A DNA stretch of 64,000 nt from Pseudomonadota bacterium (GTDB lineage Bacteria; Desulfobacterota; Desulfovibrionia; Desulfovibrionales; Desulfovibrionaceae), in assembly GCA_023438245.1 (NCBI GenBank), contig JAEXRD010000149.1:1-64000 (forward strand), written 5' to 3'. The position numbers were made by a program, and so were the translations under genes. Each line of letters starts with the position of its first letter. Position 1 is the first letter of the stretch. Below are positions 16,602-24,921 of this stretch, in pieces. The notes under the pieces are model-generated. The model searched no databases. It had not been told where the DNA came from and saw nothing but the letters and a program-made list of their open reading frames with translations.

Positions 16602-17762
16602 ATGTCGAACTCTCATGCCGCCACGCCGCAAGGGTTGACCGTCCGCCAGGAGGACGCGGAGGGGCTGGTGCTGTCCTTCGCCACCGACCTGGACGCCCAG
16701 GCCGTGGCCGGGCTGTGGTCGGGCGCGCACCGGGCGCTGGCCGGGCGCGGGTTCGCGGCGCTCACCCTCGACGTCTCCGGCGTGGGCTACATGGACGGGG
16801 CCGGGCTGGCGCTGCTCGTCTCGCTGCGCCGCCTGGCCGAGGGCCAGGGCGCCACGGTGGGGGAGCTGGGCCTGTCCGAGCGCCACGCCCACCTGCTGGA
16901 GCTGGCCGGGCGCGCGGTGCCGCCTCCGGGCGGGGACGGGGCGCGGGCCGAGGGCGAGGGCTCCGAGCGCAGGACCGTGGGCCGGGGCATGGGCGAAGGC
17001 CTCCGCGAGATATGGGAAAACGTGCGCATGGTGGTGGGCTTCGTGGGCGAGGCCTCGCTGGTGCTGTGGCAGTCCTTGCGCCGCCCGCGCGAGGTGCGCT
17101 GGAAGGACGTGCTGCTCCAGGCGCTGGCCGTGGGCGTGGAGAGCATGCCCATCCTGCTCCTCATCGGCTTCCTCATGGGGCTGATCATGAGCTTCCAGTC
17201 GGTCATCACGCTGCAGCGCTTCGGCGGGGAGATCTTCGTGCCCAACATGCTGGGCCTGGTCATGTTCCGCGAGATGGGGCCGCTGGTCACCGCCATCCTG
17301 CTGGCGGCGCGCTCCGGCAGCGCCTTCGCCGCGGAGATCGGCACCATGCGCGTCAACGAGGAGCTGGACGCGCTGTCCACCATGGGCATAAGCCCGGTGC
17401 GCTTCCTGGTGGGCCCGCGCATCCTGTCCTCGCTGGCCGTGGTGCCGGTGATGACGCTGTTCTTCAATTTCGCCAGCCTCGTGGGCGGCGCGCTGGTCAT
17501 GCTGTCCATCGGCTTCCCGCTGGTCACCTTCACCTCCCGCGTGTTCGCCAACGTCAAGGGCACGGACCTCGTGGGCAGCCTCATCAAGATCATCGTGTTC
17601 GCCCTGCTGGTGACGGGCGTGAGCTGCCTGCGCGGGCTGCGCACGGGCGGAGGGGCCAGCGCCGTGGGCCGCAGCACCACCGCCGCCGTGGTCAGCGGGC
17701 TCATCCTCATCACCATCGCCGACGGCCTGTTCGCGGTGCTGTTCTACTACTTCAAGATCTGA
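16602..17762 (+). CDS. MlaE-type lipid-transport permease with fused STAS domain
   Basis: A 386-residue protein joining an N-terminal STAS domain (about residues 10-105, with LTLDVSGVGYMDGAGLALLVSL) to an MlaE/YrbE permease (about 130-386). In E. coli the STAS protein MlaB is a separate subunit that regulates the MlaF ATPase; here it is part of the permease chain. The permease shows the family signatures PILLLIGFLMGLIMSFQS and AEIGTMRVNEELDALSTMGI. With the ATPase, MCE protein and lipoprotein that follow, it would move phospholipids between the membranes. Fifteen bases separate it from the ATPase gene. The ATG start is preferred over a TTG three codons earlier. Confidence 0.92.
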   Translation: MSNSHAATPQGLTVRQEDAEGLVLSFATDLDAQAVAGLWSGAHRALAGRGFAALTLDVSGVGYMDGAGLALLVSLRRLAEGQGATVGELGLSERHAHLLELAGRAVPPPGGDGARAEGEGSERRTVGRGMGEGLREIWENVRMVVGFVGEASLVLWQSLRRPREVRWKDVLLQALAVGVESMPILLLIGFLMGLIMSFQSVITLQRFGGEIFVPNMLGLVMFREMGPLVTAILLAARSGSAFAAEIGTMRVNEELDALSTMGISPVRFLVGPRILSSLAVVPVMTLFFNFASLVGGALVMLSIGFPLVTFTSRVFANVKGTDLVGSLIKIIVFALLVTGVSCLRGLRTGGGASAVGRSTTAAVVSGLILITIADGLFAVLFYYFKI

Positions 17763-17776
17763 TACCAGGCGGAAAC

Positions 17777-18607
17777 ATGAGCGCGGAACCCACCGGACCC
17801 ATCATCAGCGTGCGCGGGCTTACCTGCGCCTACGGCGACCGCACGGTGCTCCGGGACGTGGCCTTCGACGTGGCCCCGGGCGAGGTGTTCGTGGTCATCG
17901 GACGCTCCGGCTGCGGCAAGAGCACGCTCATGAAGCACATGATCGGCCTCATCGAGCCGGTGTCGGGCAGCATCGTGCTCTCCGGGCGCGACATCGTCAC
18001 CGCCGAGGGGGCCGAACGCCTGGAGATCCTGAAGGGCATCGGCGTGATGTACCAGGGCGGCGCGCTGTTCGGCTCCATGAGCGTGGCCAACAACATCGGC
18101 CTGCCGCTGGAGCAGTACACCGACCTGCCGCCCGAGGCCGTGGAGGTCATCAGCCGCGTGAAGCTCTCGCTCGTCGGGCTGGAGCAGTTCGCCCACTTCA
18201 TGCCCTCGGAGCTCTCCGGCGGCATGGTCAAGCGCGCGGCCATCGCCCGGGCCATGGCGCTCGACCCGCCCATCCTGTTCCTGGACGAGCCCAGCGCGGG
18301 CCTGGACCCGGTGACCAGCGCCGAGCTGGACGTGCTGGTGCGCAGCCTGGCCGAGGCCCTGGGCATCACCTTCGTCATCGTGTCCCACGAGCTGCCGAGC
18401 ATCCTGGCCATCGCCGACCGCGTCATCCTGCTGGACGACGGGGTGCGCGGCATCGCCGCCGAGGGCGACCCGCGCGAGCTCTACGCCCACAGCACAGACC
18501 CGGTGGTGCGCCGGTTCTTCGACCGCGAGGTGGCCCAGCGCGTGGCCGCTCCGCCCCCCCAGCGCCACAGCCGTCACGCAAAACCCGAGCCGGAGGCCAG
18601 GCCATGA
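17777..18607 (+). CDS. MlaF-type ABC transporter ATPase
   Basis: A 276-residue ATPase of the MCE/Mla lipid transporter. Walker A is GRSGCGKST, the signature is LSGGMVKRAA (the Met after GG is typical of MlaF), Walker B is ILFLDEPSAGLDP and the H-loop lies in FVIVSHEL. The C-terminal extension of about 25 residues is Pro, Arg and His rich. The stop overlaps the start of the MCE gene (ATGA), indicating coupled translation. It would act at the cytoplasmic face with the MlaE-like permease. Confidence 0.94.
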   Translation: MSAEPTGPIISVRGLTCAYGDRTVLRDVAFDVAPGEVFVVIGRSGCGKSTLMKHMIGLIEPVSGSIVLSGRDIVTAEGAERLEILKGIGVMYQGGALFGSMSVANNIGLPLEQYTDLPPEAVEVISRVKLSLVGLEQFAHFMPSELSGGMVKRAAIARAMALDPPILFLDEPSAGLDPVTSAELDVLVRSLAEALGITFVIVSHELPSILAIADRVILLDDGVRGIAAEGDPRELYAHSTDPVVRRFFDREVAQRVAAPPPQRHSRHAKPEPEARP

Positions 18608-19752
18608 TCCGCAGCGGCGACTATTTCAAGCTCGGGCTCTTCGTCATCGGCGGGGTGGCGCTCCTGGTGGTGGTGCTGCTGGCCCTGGGCATGGGCAGGC
18701 TGTTCCAGCGCACCTGGCAGATGGAGACCTACATCAACGAGAGCGTCAACGGCCTGGAGATCGGCTCGCCGGTGAAGTTCCGGGGCGTGCGCATCGGCAG
18801 CGTCACCGAGATCGGCTTCGTCTCCGCCAAGTACGGCAAGAAGGCCGACGGGTACCGCTACGTCTACGTGCTGTGCACCCTGGACAAGGACATCTTCGGC
18901 GGCATGGGCAGCAAGCCCGCGGCGGAGCAGGCCGAGCGCGAGGTGGAGCGCGGCCTGCGCGCGCGCACCATCTCCCAGGGCCTCACCGGCCAGCTCTTCC
19001 TGGGGCTGGACTACGTGGAGGCCGACCGCAACCCGCACCTGCCCATCGAGTGGGAGCCCGCCAGCATCTACATCCCCTCGGCCCCCAGCACGCTCTCCCG
19101 CGTGGAGCAGGCGGTGCTGGGCATCAGCAACACGCTGGAGGGGCTGGAGGAGGCCGAACTGCCCGAGGCGGTGAAGAGCTTCCGCCGCTTCGCCGACAGC
19201 GCCAGCACCTTCCTGGACCAGGCCGACCTGCGCGACATCGGCCCGCGCATCAACGCCACCCTGGAGCAGACCCGCACGCTGCTGGCGCGCATCAACCAGC
19301 TCCTGGCCGACCCGGCGGTGGACACCCTGCTGCCCGAGACGGCCAAGACCGTGCACGGCGTGCGCACGCTCGTGGAGACCGCCGGGCCGGACGCCGCCGC
19401 GCTGATGAAGGAATCCCGCGAGCTGGCCAGGAGCCTCAAGGTCTCGGCGGGCAAGCTGGAGGCCTTCCTGACCAACCCGGAGACCGAGAAGCAGCTGGCG
19501 CAGATGCCCGAGACCGTCAAGAAGGCCCGGGAGACCATCGAGGAGCTGCACTCGGCCTCGGCGCGGCTCAACCAGGTCATGGGCCGGGTGCAGGGGCTCA
19601 CCGCCAGCCAGCAGGCCAACGTGGAATCCATTCTGGAGGGCGCGCGCCTGCTCATCGAGAACCTGCGCGAGATCACCGGGGAGGCGGGGCGCAACCCGTC
19701 GGGCATGATCTTCGGCGCGCCGCCGCAACGTTCGCCGCTGGACAAGCGGTAG
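18604..19752 (+). CDS. MlaD-like MCE-domain protein
   Basis: A 382-residue periplasmic substrate-binding subunit anchored by one N-terminal helix (about residues 10-30). An MCE domain follows (about 40-120), with NGLEIGSPVKFRGVRIGSV typical of the family. The long C-terminal part (about 160-370) is strongly helical with coiled-coil character and would form the needle or barrel seen in PqiB and LetB-type proteins, longer than E. coli MlaD. It binds and passes phospholipids across the periplasm by family analogy. The start overlaps the ATPase stop and the lipoprotein gene follows after ten bases. Confidence 0.93.
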   Translation: MIRSGDYFKLGLFVIGGVALLVVVLLALGMGRLFQRTWQMETYINESVNGLEIGSPVKFRGVRIGSVTEIGFVSAKYGKKADGYRYVYVLCTLDKDIFGGMGSKPAAEQAEREVERGLRARTISQGLTGQLFLGLDYVEADRNPHLPIEWEPASIYIPSAPSTLSRVEQAVLGISNTLEGLEEAELPEAVKSFRRFADSASTFLDQADLRDIGPRINATLEQTRTLLARINQLLADPAVDTLLPETAKTVHGVRTLVETAGPDAAALMKESRELARSLKVSAGKLEAFLTNPETEKQLAQMPETVKKARETIEELHSASARLNQVMGRVQGLTASQQANVESILEGARLLIENLREITGEAGRNPSGMIFGAPPQRSPLDKR

Positions 19753-19762
19753 GGGAGACGCC

Positions 19763-20392
19763 ATGCGAAAGAGCCTGAAGCCCGCCATCCTGCTGCTGTC
19801 CTGCGTCCTGGCCGCCGCCGCGTTCCTGGGCTGCGTGAAGATGGACCGCGCGCCCGTGGACAAGCAATTCTTCGCCCTGGACGTGGCCCGGCCCGGCGAG
19901 GCGCTGCCCGCCGCCAAGGGCCCGGCCCTGATGGTCCGCAGGCTGCAGATCTCGCCGCGCGTGGCCGGGCGCGAGCTGGTGTACAAGGTGGGCGAGAGCG
20001 GCTGGACCGCGGACTACTACAACCAGTTCTTCACGCCCCCGGCGGACATGCTCTCCCAGGACCTGCGCACGTGGCTGCGCGCCAGCGGGCTGTACTCCAA
20101 CGTGGTGGACCCCGGCAGCCTGCTGGAGCCCCGGCTCATCCTGGAGGGCAACGTCACCAGCCTGTACGGCGACCTGACGGCCAAGCCCGGCACCGCCGTG
20201 GTGCAGATGCAGTTCCTGCTGCTGGACAACGCCGGGGCCGAGCGCCGCGTGCTCATGACCCGCGACGTCAGCGCCAGCGCGCCCCTGGCCGGGGCCACGC
20301 CCCGGGACCTGGTGCTGGCCCTGCGCACGGCCGTGGCCCGGTGCTTCGGCGAGCTGGAGGGGGCGCTGCGCCAGGTTCCCCCGCCGCAATGA
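19763..20392 (+). CDS. ABC-type transport auxiliary lipoprotein (PqiC-like)
   Basis: A 209-residue lipoprotein: a hydrophobic signal ending in FLGC places the lipidated cysteine at residue 24. The mature part resembles the PqiC/ABC_trans_aux family (KQFFALDVARPGE, VRRLQISPRVAGRELVYKVG, DMLSQDLRTWLRASGLYSNV), proteins that work with MCE transporters at the outer membrane. It is the last gene of the Mla-like operon; a leftward gene ends 14 bases away with no terminator visible between them. Confidence 0.87.
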   Translation: MRKSLKPAILLLSCVLAAAAFLGCVKMDRAPVDKQFFALDVARPGEALPAAKGPALMVRRLQISPRVAGRELVYKVGESGWTADYYNQFFTPPADMLSQDLRTWLRASGLYSNVVDPGSLLEPRLILEGNVTSLYGDLTAKPGTAVVQMQFLLLDNAGAERRVLMTRDVSASAPLAGATPRDLVLALRTAVARCFGELEGALRQVPPPQ

Positions 20393-20405
20393 CGCCGACC
20401 CGCCG

Positions 20406-20585
20406 CTAGCGCAGCCCGCCCAGGCCCAACCCGGCCAGCACGGCCAGCCCGGCCCAGAGCAGGGTCTTGGCCGCGCCGCGCCATGCGGCCACCCCCTGGG
20501 ACCTGTCCGCGCCGCCCGCGCTGGTGTCCTCCGGGCGCACCAGATAGGCCGCCAGCCGCCACAGCTCCGAGAGCAGGGGGACCAT
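20406..20585 (-). CDS. Possible small membrane protein
   Basis: A 59-residue open frame directly downstream of the LysE-type gene (eight bases apart). The N-terminal half is amphipathic (MVPLLSELWRLAAYLVRP) and the C-terminal half holds one hydrophobic segment (LLWAGLAVLAGLGLGGL), suggesting one membrane helix. No strong ribosome-binding site is visible and I recognise no family. It fills an otherwise empty stretch and has plausible composition, but could be a chance frame in GC-rich DNA. Confidence 0.35.
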   Translation of the reverse strand: MVPLLSELWRLAAYLVRPEDTSAGGADRSQGVAAWRGAAKTLLWAGLAVLAGLGLGGLR

Positions 20586-20593
20586 GGCCAGGC

Positions 20594-21220
20594 CTACAAA
20601 ATCCCCAGGTCGCGGAGCATCTCCCCGGCCATGGGCACCACGGACAGCGCCAGAAGCGAGGCCATGGCCACGTTGAAGGCTTTCAGTCTGCGGCGGTCCT
20701 GCATCAGCCCGCGCATGAGCGCGCCCAGCACCGCCCAGCCGCCCACGCAGGGCATGCCCACGAAGAAGAACGCCGCCGTGACGATGAGTGCCCCCGCGAT
20801 GGGCCGGTCGGGCGGGGCGTAGGTGCTGGCGGCGGTGATGCACATCATGAGCGCCTTGGGATTCACCCACTGGAAGGCCGAGGCCTGCAGGAAGGTCATG
20901 GGCCTGGCCCCGCCGCCCTCGCCGTCCATGCCGTTCGGGGTGGAGCTGCCGATGGCCCAGGCCAGGTAGAGCATGTAGCCCACGCCCACCGCCCGCAGCA
21001 CCGAGTAGAGGCCGGGCACGGCCTCGAACACCATGCCCACGCCCAGCCCCAGCACCAGCTGCATGAAGGTGAAGCCCAGGGTGACGCCCAGGATGTGCGG
21101 CAGGCTTTTGCGCAGGCCGAAGTTGACGCCCGAGGCGAAGAGCATGGCGTTGTTGGGGCCGGGCGTGGCCGAGGTGGCCAGTGCAAACAGGCACAGGGAG
21201 ATGAGGGTTTCGGAATTCAT
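20594..21220 (-). CDS. LysE/RhtB-family amino-acid exporter
   Basis: A 208-residue inner-membrane protein with about six hydrophobic segments. The LysE/RhtB signature is present near the N-terminus (ATSATPGPNNAMLFASG) and in the centre (FQWVNPKALMM). Such proteins export amino acids or similar metabolites. It is divergent from a MocR-type regulator, with 154 bases between the starts and regulator-type half-sites in the gap, so the MocR protein probably controls it. The start has an AAGGA site seven bases upstream. The substrate is not identifiable from sequence. Confidence 0.9.
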   Translation of the reverse strand: MNSETLISLCLFALATSATPGPNNAMLFASGVNFGLRKSLPHILGVTLGFTFMQLVLGLGVGMVFEAVPGLYSVLRAVGVGYMLYLAWAIGSSTPNGMDGEGGGARPMTFLQASAFQWVNPKALMMCITAASTYAPPDRPIAGALIVTAAFFFVGMPCVGGWAVLGALMRGLMQDRRRLKAFNVAMASLLALSVVPMAGEMLRDLGIL

Positions 21221-21251
21221 GGCCGCTTCCTTGGCTGTGATGGTGAAATAG

Positions 21252-21292
21252 TGACAATTTGCAGATTGTACTCATTGCGTTTGCGCCGTAAA
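21252..21292 (-). promoter_or_regulatory. Candidate promoter and regulator half-site for the LysE gene
   Basis: On the minus strand TTTACG (21287-21292) and TACAAT (21265-21270) are 16 bases apart, a plausible sigma-70 promoter. Immediately downstream, at 21252-21258, lies TGACAAT on the plus strand, the same half-site as in the palindrome at the divergent MocR gene. Confidence 0.45.
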
Positions 21293-21337
21293 CACAGCAC
21301 ATGGCAATGAAATGGGGGTCTGCGGCCAGCATGTATG

Positions 21338-21366
21338 TTGACAGCATCGGGCGGTCAATGTATTTA
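21338..21366 (+). promoter_or_regulatory. Sigma-70 promoter of the MocR-type regulator gene
   Basis: A perfect -35 box (TTGACA, 21338-21343) and a -10 box (TATTTA, 21361-21366) are separated by exactly 17 bases. Transcription would start near 21373, at or just before the ATG at 21375, so the message would be leaderless or nearly so. Confidence 0.7.
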
Positions 21367-21383
21367 TTGTCACCATGACAATA
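21365..21383. promoter_or_regulatory. Probable MocR autoregulatory operator
   Basis: A perfect 8-bp inverted repeat with a 3-base spacer (TATTGTCA, CCA, TGACAATA). It overlaps the end of the -10 box and the start codon of the regulator gene, so binding would block transcription. A matching half-site lies on the LysE side of the intergenic region. Binding by this regulator is inferred. Confidence 0.7.
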
Positions 21384-22838
21384 TGGCAGCCGAACATCAC
21401 GCCTGGGGACCGCCCGCGCTATCTGGCCCTGGCCGACGCCATCGAGGAGGGCGTGGCCGCCGGGCAGCTTGCGCCGGGCCAGCGCCTGCCCACCCACCGC
21501 GACCTGGCCGAGGCCCTGGGCGTCACCGTGGGCACCATCACGCGCGGCTATGCCGAGGCCGCCCGGCGCGGGCTGGTGCGCGGCGAGGTGGGGCGCGGCA
21601 CCGTGGTCATGCGCGGGGGCGAGGCCCCCTGCCCGTGGTGGGGTGCCAGCCAGACCGGATCGGGCCAGGCCGGATCGGGCCAGGTGGGGGTGTCGGGGCA
21701 TGCGCCAAAGGCCGCGCCCGGCGGCGCGCAGGTGGTGGACATGGGCCTGGTGACGGGCCTGACCGCCCACGACCCGGACCTGGGCGCGGCGCTGGCGTCC
21801 CTGGCGACCCGGCCCGACATCCAGCAGCTTCTGCGCTACCAGCCGTCCGGTGGGGTGGCGCGCCACCGCGAGGCCGGTGTGGGCTGGCTCTCGCGCCACG
21901 GCGTCAAGGCCGAGCCCGGGCAGGTGGTGGTGACCAGCGGCGGCCAGCACGCCCTGCTGGTGACGCTCTCGGCCCTGTTCCGTCCCGGGGACCGCGTGCT
22001 CTGCGCCGGACTGAACTATCCCGGCCTCATGAGCGTGGCCGCGCTTTTGGGCCTGCGCCTGGTGCCCGTGGACAGCGACGCGGAGGGGCTGCTGCCCGCC
22101 GCCATCGACGACGCCTGCCAGCGCGAGGACATCCGCGGCCTGTACCTCATGCCCGGCATGCACAACCCCACCTGCGCGCGCATGGGGCCGGAGCGGCTGG
22201 CCCGCATGGCCGAGCTGGCGCGGCGGCACGATCTTTCCGTCATCGAGGACGGGGCCTACGCCCTCACCGGTCCTGATGGCCCTGACAGGCCCTGCGCGCC
22301 GCTGGCCCCGCTCATCCCGGAGCGCTGCTTCTACGTGGCCAGCGTGTCCAAGATGCTCACCGAGGGCCTGCGCGTGGCCTATGTGGCCGCCCCGCCGGAA
22401 TTCACGGAGCGCCTTTCGCTGGGCATCACCAGCACCACCTGGATGGCCTCGCCGCTGTGCGCGGAGCTGGCCGCCCTGTGGATCGGCGATGGCACGGCGG
22501 ACGCCGTGCTGGCCAGAAAGCGCGGCGAGGCCCAGCGCCGGGTGCGGCTGGCTGCGCGGCTGCTGGACGGGTTCGGGCTGCGCACGCGGCCCATGGGCTA
22601 TTTCGCCTGGCTGCCGCTGCCGGAGCCCTGGCGCGGCGAGGAGTTCGAGCGCGCCGCCCTGGAGCGGGGCGTGGCCGTGGTGGCGGGCGGGTCCTTCGCC
22701 GTGGGCCAGACGCCCGCGCCCATGGCCGTGCGGCTGTCGCTCTCGGCCCCGCGCACCGAGGCCGAGCTGGAGCGCGGGCTGGCCGTGCTGGCGGAACTGC
22801 TCAGGCAGCCGCCGCGCCAGGGCCGGGCCATTGTGTAG
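21375..22838 (+). CDS. MocR-type GntR regulator with aminotransferase domain
   Basis: A 487-residue transcription factor joining a GntR winged helix (about residues 12-80, RYLALADAIEEGVAAGQLAP then LPTHRDLAEALGV) to a class I aminotransferase fold (about 125-480). The PLP lysine is K326 in SVSKMLTEGLR; HNPT (263-266) and EDGAY (291-295) are the other cofactor contacts. The linker holds a GSGQ-AGSGQ repeat. MocR proteins sense PLP or an amino acid bound through it. It is divergent from a LysE-type exporter, its likely target, and probably represses itself through a palindrome covering its own start codon. Confidence 0.93.
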   Translation: MTIWQPNITPGDRPRYLALADAIEEGVAAGQLAPGQRLPTHRDLAEALGVTVGTITRGYAEAARRGLVRGEVGRGTVVMRGGEAPCPWWGASQTGSGQAGSGQVGVSGHAPKAAPGGAQVVDMGLVTGLTAHDPDLGAALASLATRPDIQQLLRYQPSGGVARHREAGVGWLSRHGVKAEPGQVVVTSGGQHALLVTLSALFRPGDRVLCAGLNYPGLMSVAALLGLRLVPVDSDAEGLLPAAIDDACQREDIRGLYLMPGMHNPTCARMGPERLARMAELARRHDLSVIEDGAYALTGPDGPDRPCAPLAPLIPERCFYVASVSKMLTEGLRVAYVAAPPEFTERLSLGITSTTWMASPLCAELAALWIGDGTADAVLARKRGEAQRRVRLAARLLDGFGLRTRPMGYFAWLPLPEPWRGEEFERAALERGVAVVAGGSFAVGQTPAPMAVRLSLSAPRTEAELERGLAVLAELLRQPPRQGRAIV

Positions 22839-22842
22839 ATTT

Positions 22843-23520
22843 CTAGGCCTGGGTTCTCGCCATGGCCAATTTGCTCGCCAATTTGACGGACGGCAGCAGG
22901 GCGAAGCGCGTGTCCGCGCAGCGCTCGGCCAGCAGCCCGGCCTCGTCCAGGCTGCGGATGGGCCGGTAGGCGGGCAGGATGTTCAGCTTGCGCTCGAAGA
23001 ACAGCAGGTAGGTCTCCAGCCGGGTGAAGAACTTGTCGCGGCCGCGGTCCACCTGGTCGAAGCTCTCGGGCATGTGGCCCTCGGTGTGGAAGCCGATGGC
23101 GTACACCCCGTGCTCGCCGGGGGCGGTGTCGGCGTCCGGCGTGGGGCCCACGCACACGGCCTTCCAGCCCAGGTTGGCCAGCGCGCTGCCGATGGCGTGG
23201 CCGGGCAGGTCCGGGGCGGCGCTCGGCACCATGATGGCGCGCTCGTACTGGCGCACGAACAGCAGCCGGAAGGCGTTGCGCTGCTGCACCACCACGTTGC
23301 GGCCCATGGCGTTGGCGAGCTTGAATTTCCCCTGGCCCAGCACGCCGCGCGCCCAGTCCTTGTCCATGTCCGGCGGCAGGAACAGGAACACGTCGGCATC
23401 GGCGTCCTCCATGTTGCGCAGGGTGTCCTTCAGCATGGCCAGGGCCAGCGGGTCCGGGGTCTGGCCCTGCTCCAGCACGGGCAGGGGGCTGTTGGCGAAG
23501 ACGATGACGGCGGATTTCAT
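22843..23520 (-). CDS. DUF2064-like (TIGR04282-type) glycosyltransferase-fold protein
   Basis: A 225-residue protein beginning with a beta strand (MKSAVIVFANSPLP) and containing helices and strands in the order expected of a nucleotide-sugar-transferase fold: DPLALAMLKDTLRNM, DADVFLFLPPD, QRNAFRLLFVRQYERAIMVPS then APDLPGHAIGSALANLG, matching the S-D-x-P-x-L pattern of DUF2064 in degenerate form. The function of that family is poorly known. The assignment is moderate because sequence similarity is judged by eye. A GGAG site lies five bases before the start. It ends four bases from the convergent MocR gene. Confidence 0.6.
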   Translation of the reverse strand: MKSAVIVFANSPLPVLEQGQTPDPLALAMLKDTLRNMEDADADVFLFLPPDMDKDWARGVLGQGKFKLANAMGRNVVVQQRNAFRLLFVRQYERAIMVPSAAPDLPGHAIGSALANLGWKAVCVGPTPDADTAPGEHGVYAIGFHTEGHMPESFDQVDRGRDKFFTRLETYLLFFERKLNILPAYRPIRSLDEAGLLAERCADTRFALLPSVKLASKLAMARTQA

Positions 23521-23735
23521 GGCGGCTCCGTGTTGCGCTCGGTGGTGGGCGGATGTCGGGGGCGGGGCGGAAATGGAATGCGTGTCGAGCCCCGCGCCAG
23601 GGGGCAAGCTAACCACCCGTGCGCCCGCTGGCAACCCTCGCGGGGAAATTTTCACGTCATGGCCGGGGCTTGACTCCCGCGCGGAACAGGCCCAGAAGCG
23701 TTGTGCGAACCCTTTAGCGAGCAAAGTGAGGCGAC

Positions 23736-24203
23736 ATGCGCAAGGATGTGACCGAGGACCGCGCCGTGGTGGCGGAGATTCTGCAGAAGGCCGAGTACGT
23801 GACCCTGGCCCTTGTCGACGCGGACGGCCCCTACGGCGTGCCCGTGAGCCACGCCTACGAGAACGGCGTGCTCTATTTCCACTCCTCCAAGGTGGGCCGC
23901 AAGGCCGATGCCGTGCGCCTGGCCGTGAACAGCGGCGGACGCGTGGCCTTCTCCGCGGCCATCGACCTGGAGCCCAAGACCGGCGACATGGCCTGCGACT
24001 GGGGCTGCAAGTTCCGCTGCGTGCTGGCCAGCGGCGCGCCGCGCTTCGTGGAGGGCGACGCGGAGAAGATCGCGGCGCTGAACACCCTCATGCGCAAGTA
24101 CGCCGGGCGCGACGACTTCCCCTACGACCCGTCCATCCTCTCGCGCACCGCCGTCATCGCCGTGGACGTGGACCGCGCCACGGCCCGGCTCAAACTCACG
24201 TAA
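23736..24203 (+). CDS. Pyridoxamine 5'-phosphate oxidase-fold (NimA-like) flavoprotein
   Basis: A 155-residue protein with the split-barrel FMN-binding fold: YVTLALVDADGPYGVPVSHAYENG, then LYFHSSKVGRKADAVR and GRVAFSAAIDL. The pattern is closest to NimA-type and general-stress flavoproteins, which reduce nitro-compounds or handle F420/FMN substrates; the exact reaction is not known. It acts in the cytoplasm. Thirteen bases separate it from a GDSL esterase gene in the same direction, suggesting an operon. Confidence 0.85.
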   Translation: MRKDVTEDRAVVAEILQKAEYVTLALVDADGPYGVPVSHAYENGVLYFHSSKVGRKADAVRLAVNSGGRVAFSAAIDLEPKTGDMACDWGCKFRCVLASGAPRFVEGDAEKIAALNTLMRKYAGRDDFPYDPSILSRTAVIAVDVDRATARLKLT

Positions 24204-24216
24204 CCGGAGGCGACCC

Positions 24217-24804
24217 ATGGTCATCTGCTTCCTCGGCGATTCCATCGTCCAGGGCATCGGCGACGCGGAACTGCTGGGCTGGGCCGGTCGCCTGGCCCGG
24301 CGCAGCATCGCGGCGGACCCCGGGCGGGCCACGTCCTGCACCTACTGCAACCTGGGCCTGCGCGGCGACAGCTCCCTGCGCGTGGCCGTCCGCTGGAAGG
24401 ACGAGGCCCTGCGCCGCCAGCGCCCCGGCGAGGAGATCGCCTTCGTGTTCAGCTTCGGCGCGGCGGACCGCAACCACAAGGTTGCCCGCAAGGAGGCCCT
24501 CGCCGCCAGCAAGGCCATGCTGAAGGAGGCCCAGGGCCTGGGCCGCACGCTGTTCATCGCCCCGCCCCCGGCCGGCGACTCCGCCTGGGCAGAGCGCAAC
24601 CGGGGCCTGGGGCAGAGCCTGCTGGAGGCCTGCGCCAAGCTCGGCGTGCCGGGCCTGGACCCCTTCCCGCTGCTCGCCGCCTCCGACGTCTACATGGCCT
24701 CGTTGGCGCGCGTGGACGGCATCCATCCGGATGCGGCGGGCTACGAGGTCTTTGCCGACGTCGTGGGCTCGTGGGAGCCCATGCGCGAGCTGCTGGGCTT
24801 GTAG
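24217..24804 (+). CDS. GDSL/SGNH-family hydrolase
   Basis: A 195-residue esterase/lipase-type enzyme. The nucleophile serine is in the block I motif FLGDSIVQGIGD near the N-terminus; a Gly and Asn follow in the expected blocks (NLGLRGDSSL and FSFGAADRN, the latter in place of GTND), and the catalytic Asp-His pair is in VDGIHPDAAGY. No signal peptide is present, so it is cytoplasmic, unlike secreted GDSL lipases. Its substrate is unknown. It probably shares a transcript with the upstream flavoprotein gene. Confidence 0.88.
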   Translation: MVICFLGDSIVQGIGDAELLGWAGRLARRSIAADPGRATSCTYCNLGLRGDSSLRVAVRWKDEALRRQRPGEEIAFVFSFGAADRNHKVARKEALAASKAMLKEAQGLGRTLFIAPPPAGDSAWAERNRGLGQSLLEACAKLGVPGLDPFPLLAASDVYMASLARVDGIHPDAAGYEVFADVVGSWEPMRELLGL

Positions 24805-24921
24805 CGCCGGGCATGGTTGTGGAGCGCGGCCAAGTAGGGTAGAAGTCTGAACATTGGCCGGACTCCGCGCCGCGCCCCCTTGGGCCTGTGCCGTTTTCCG
24901 CCCCAACCTGGAGCCACCCGC

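Noticed and set aside
21656..21685. Short direct repeat (CGGATCGGGCCAGGC) in the MocR gene
   Set aside because: It simply encodes the GSGQ-AGSGQ linker in the protein; no sign of a separate element.
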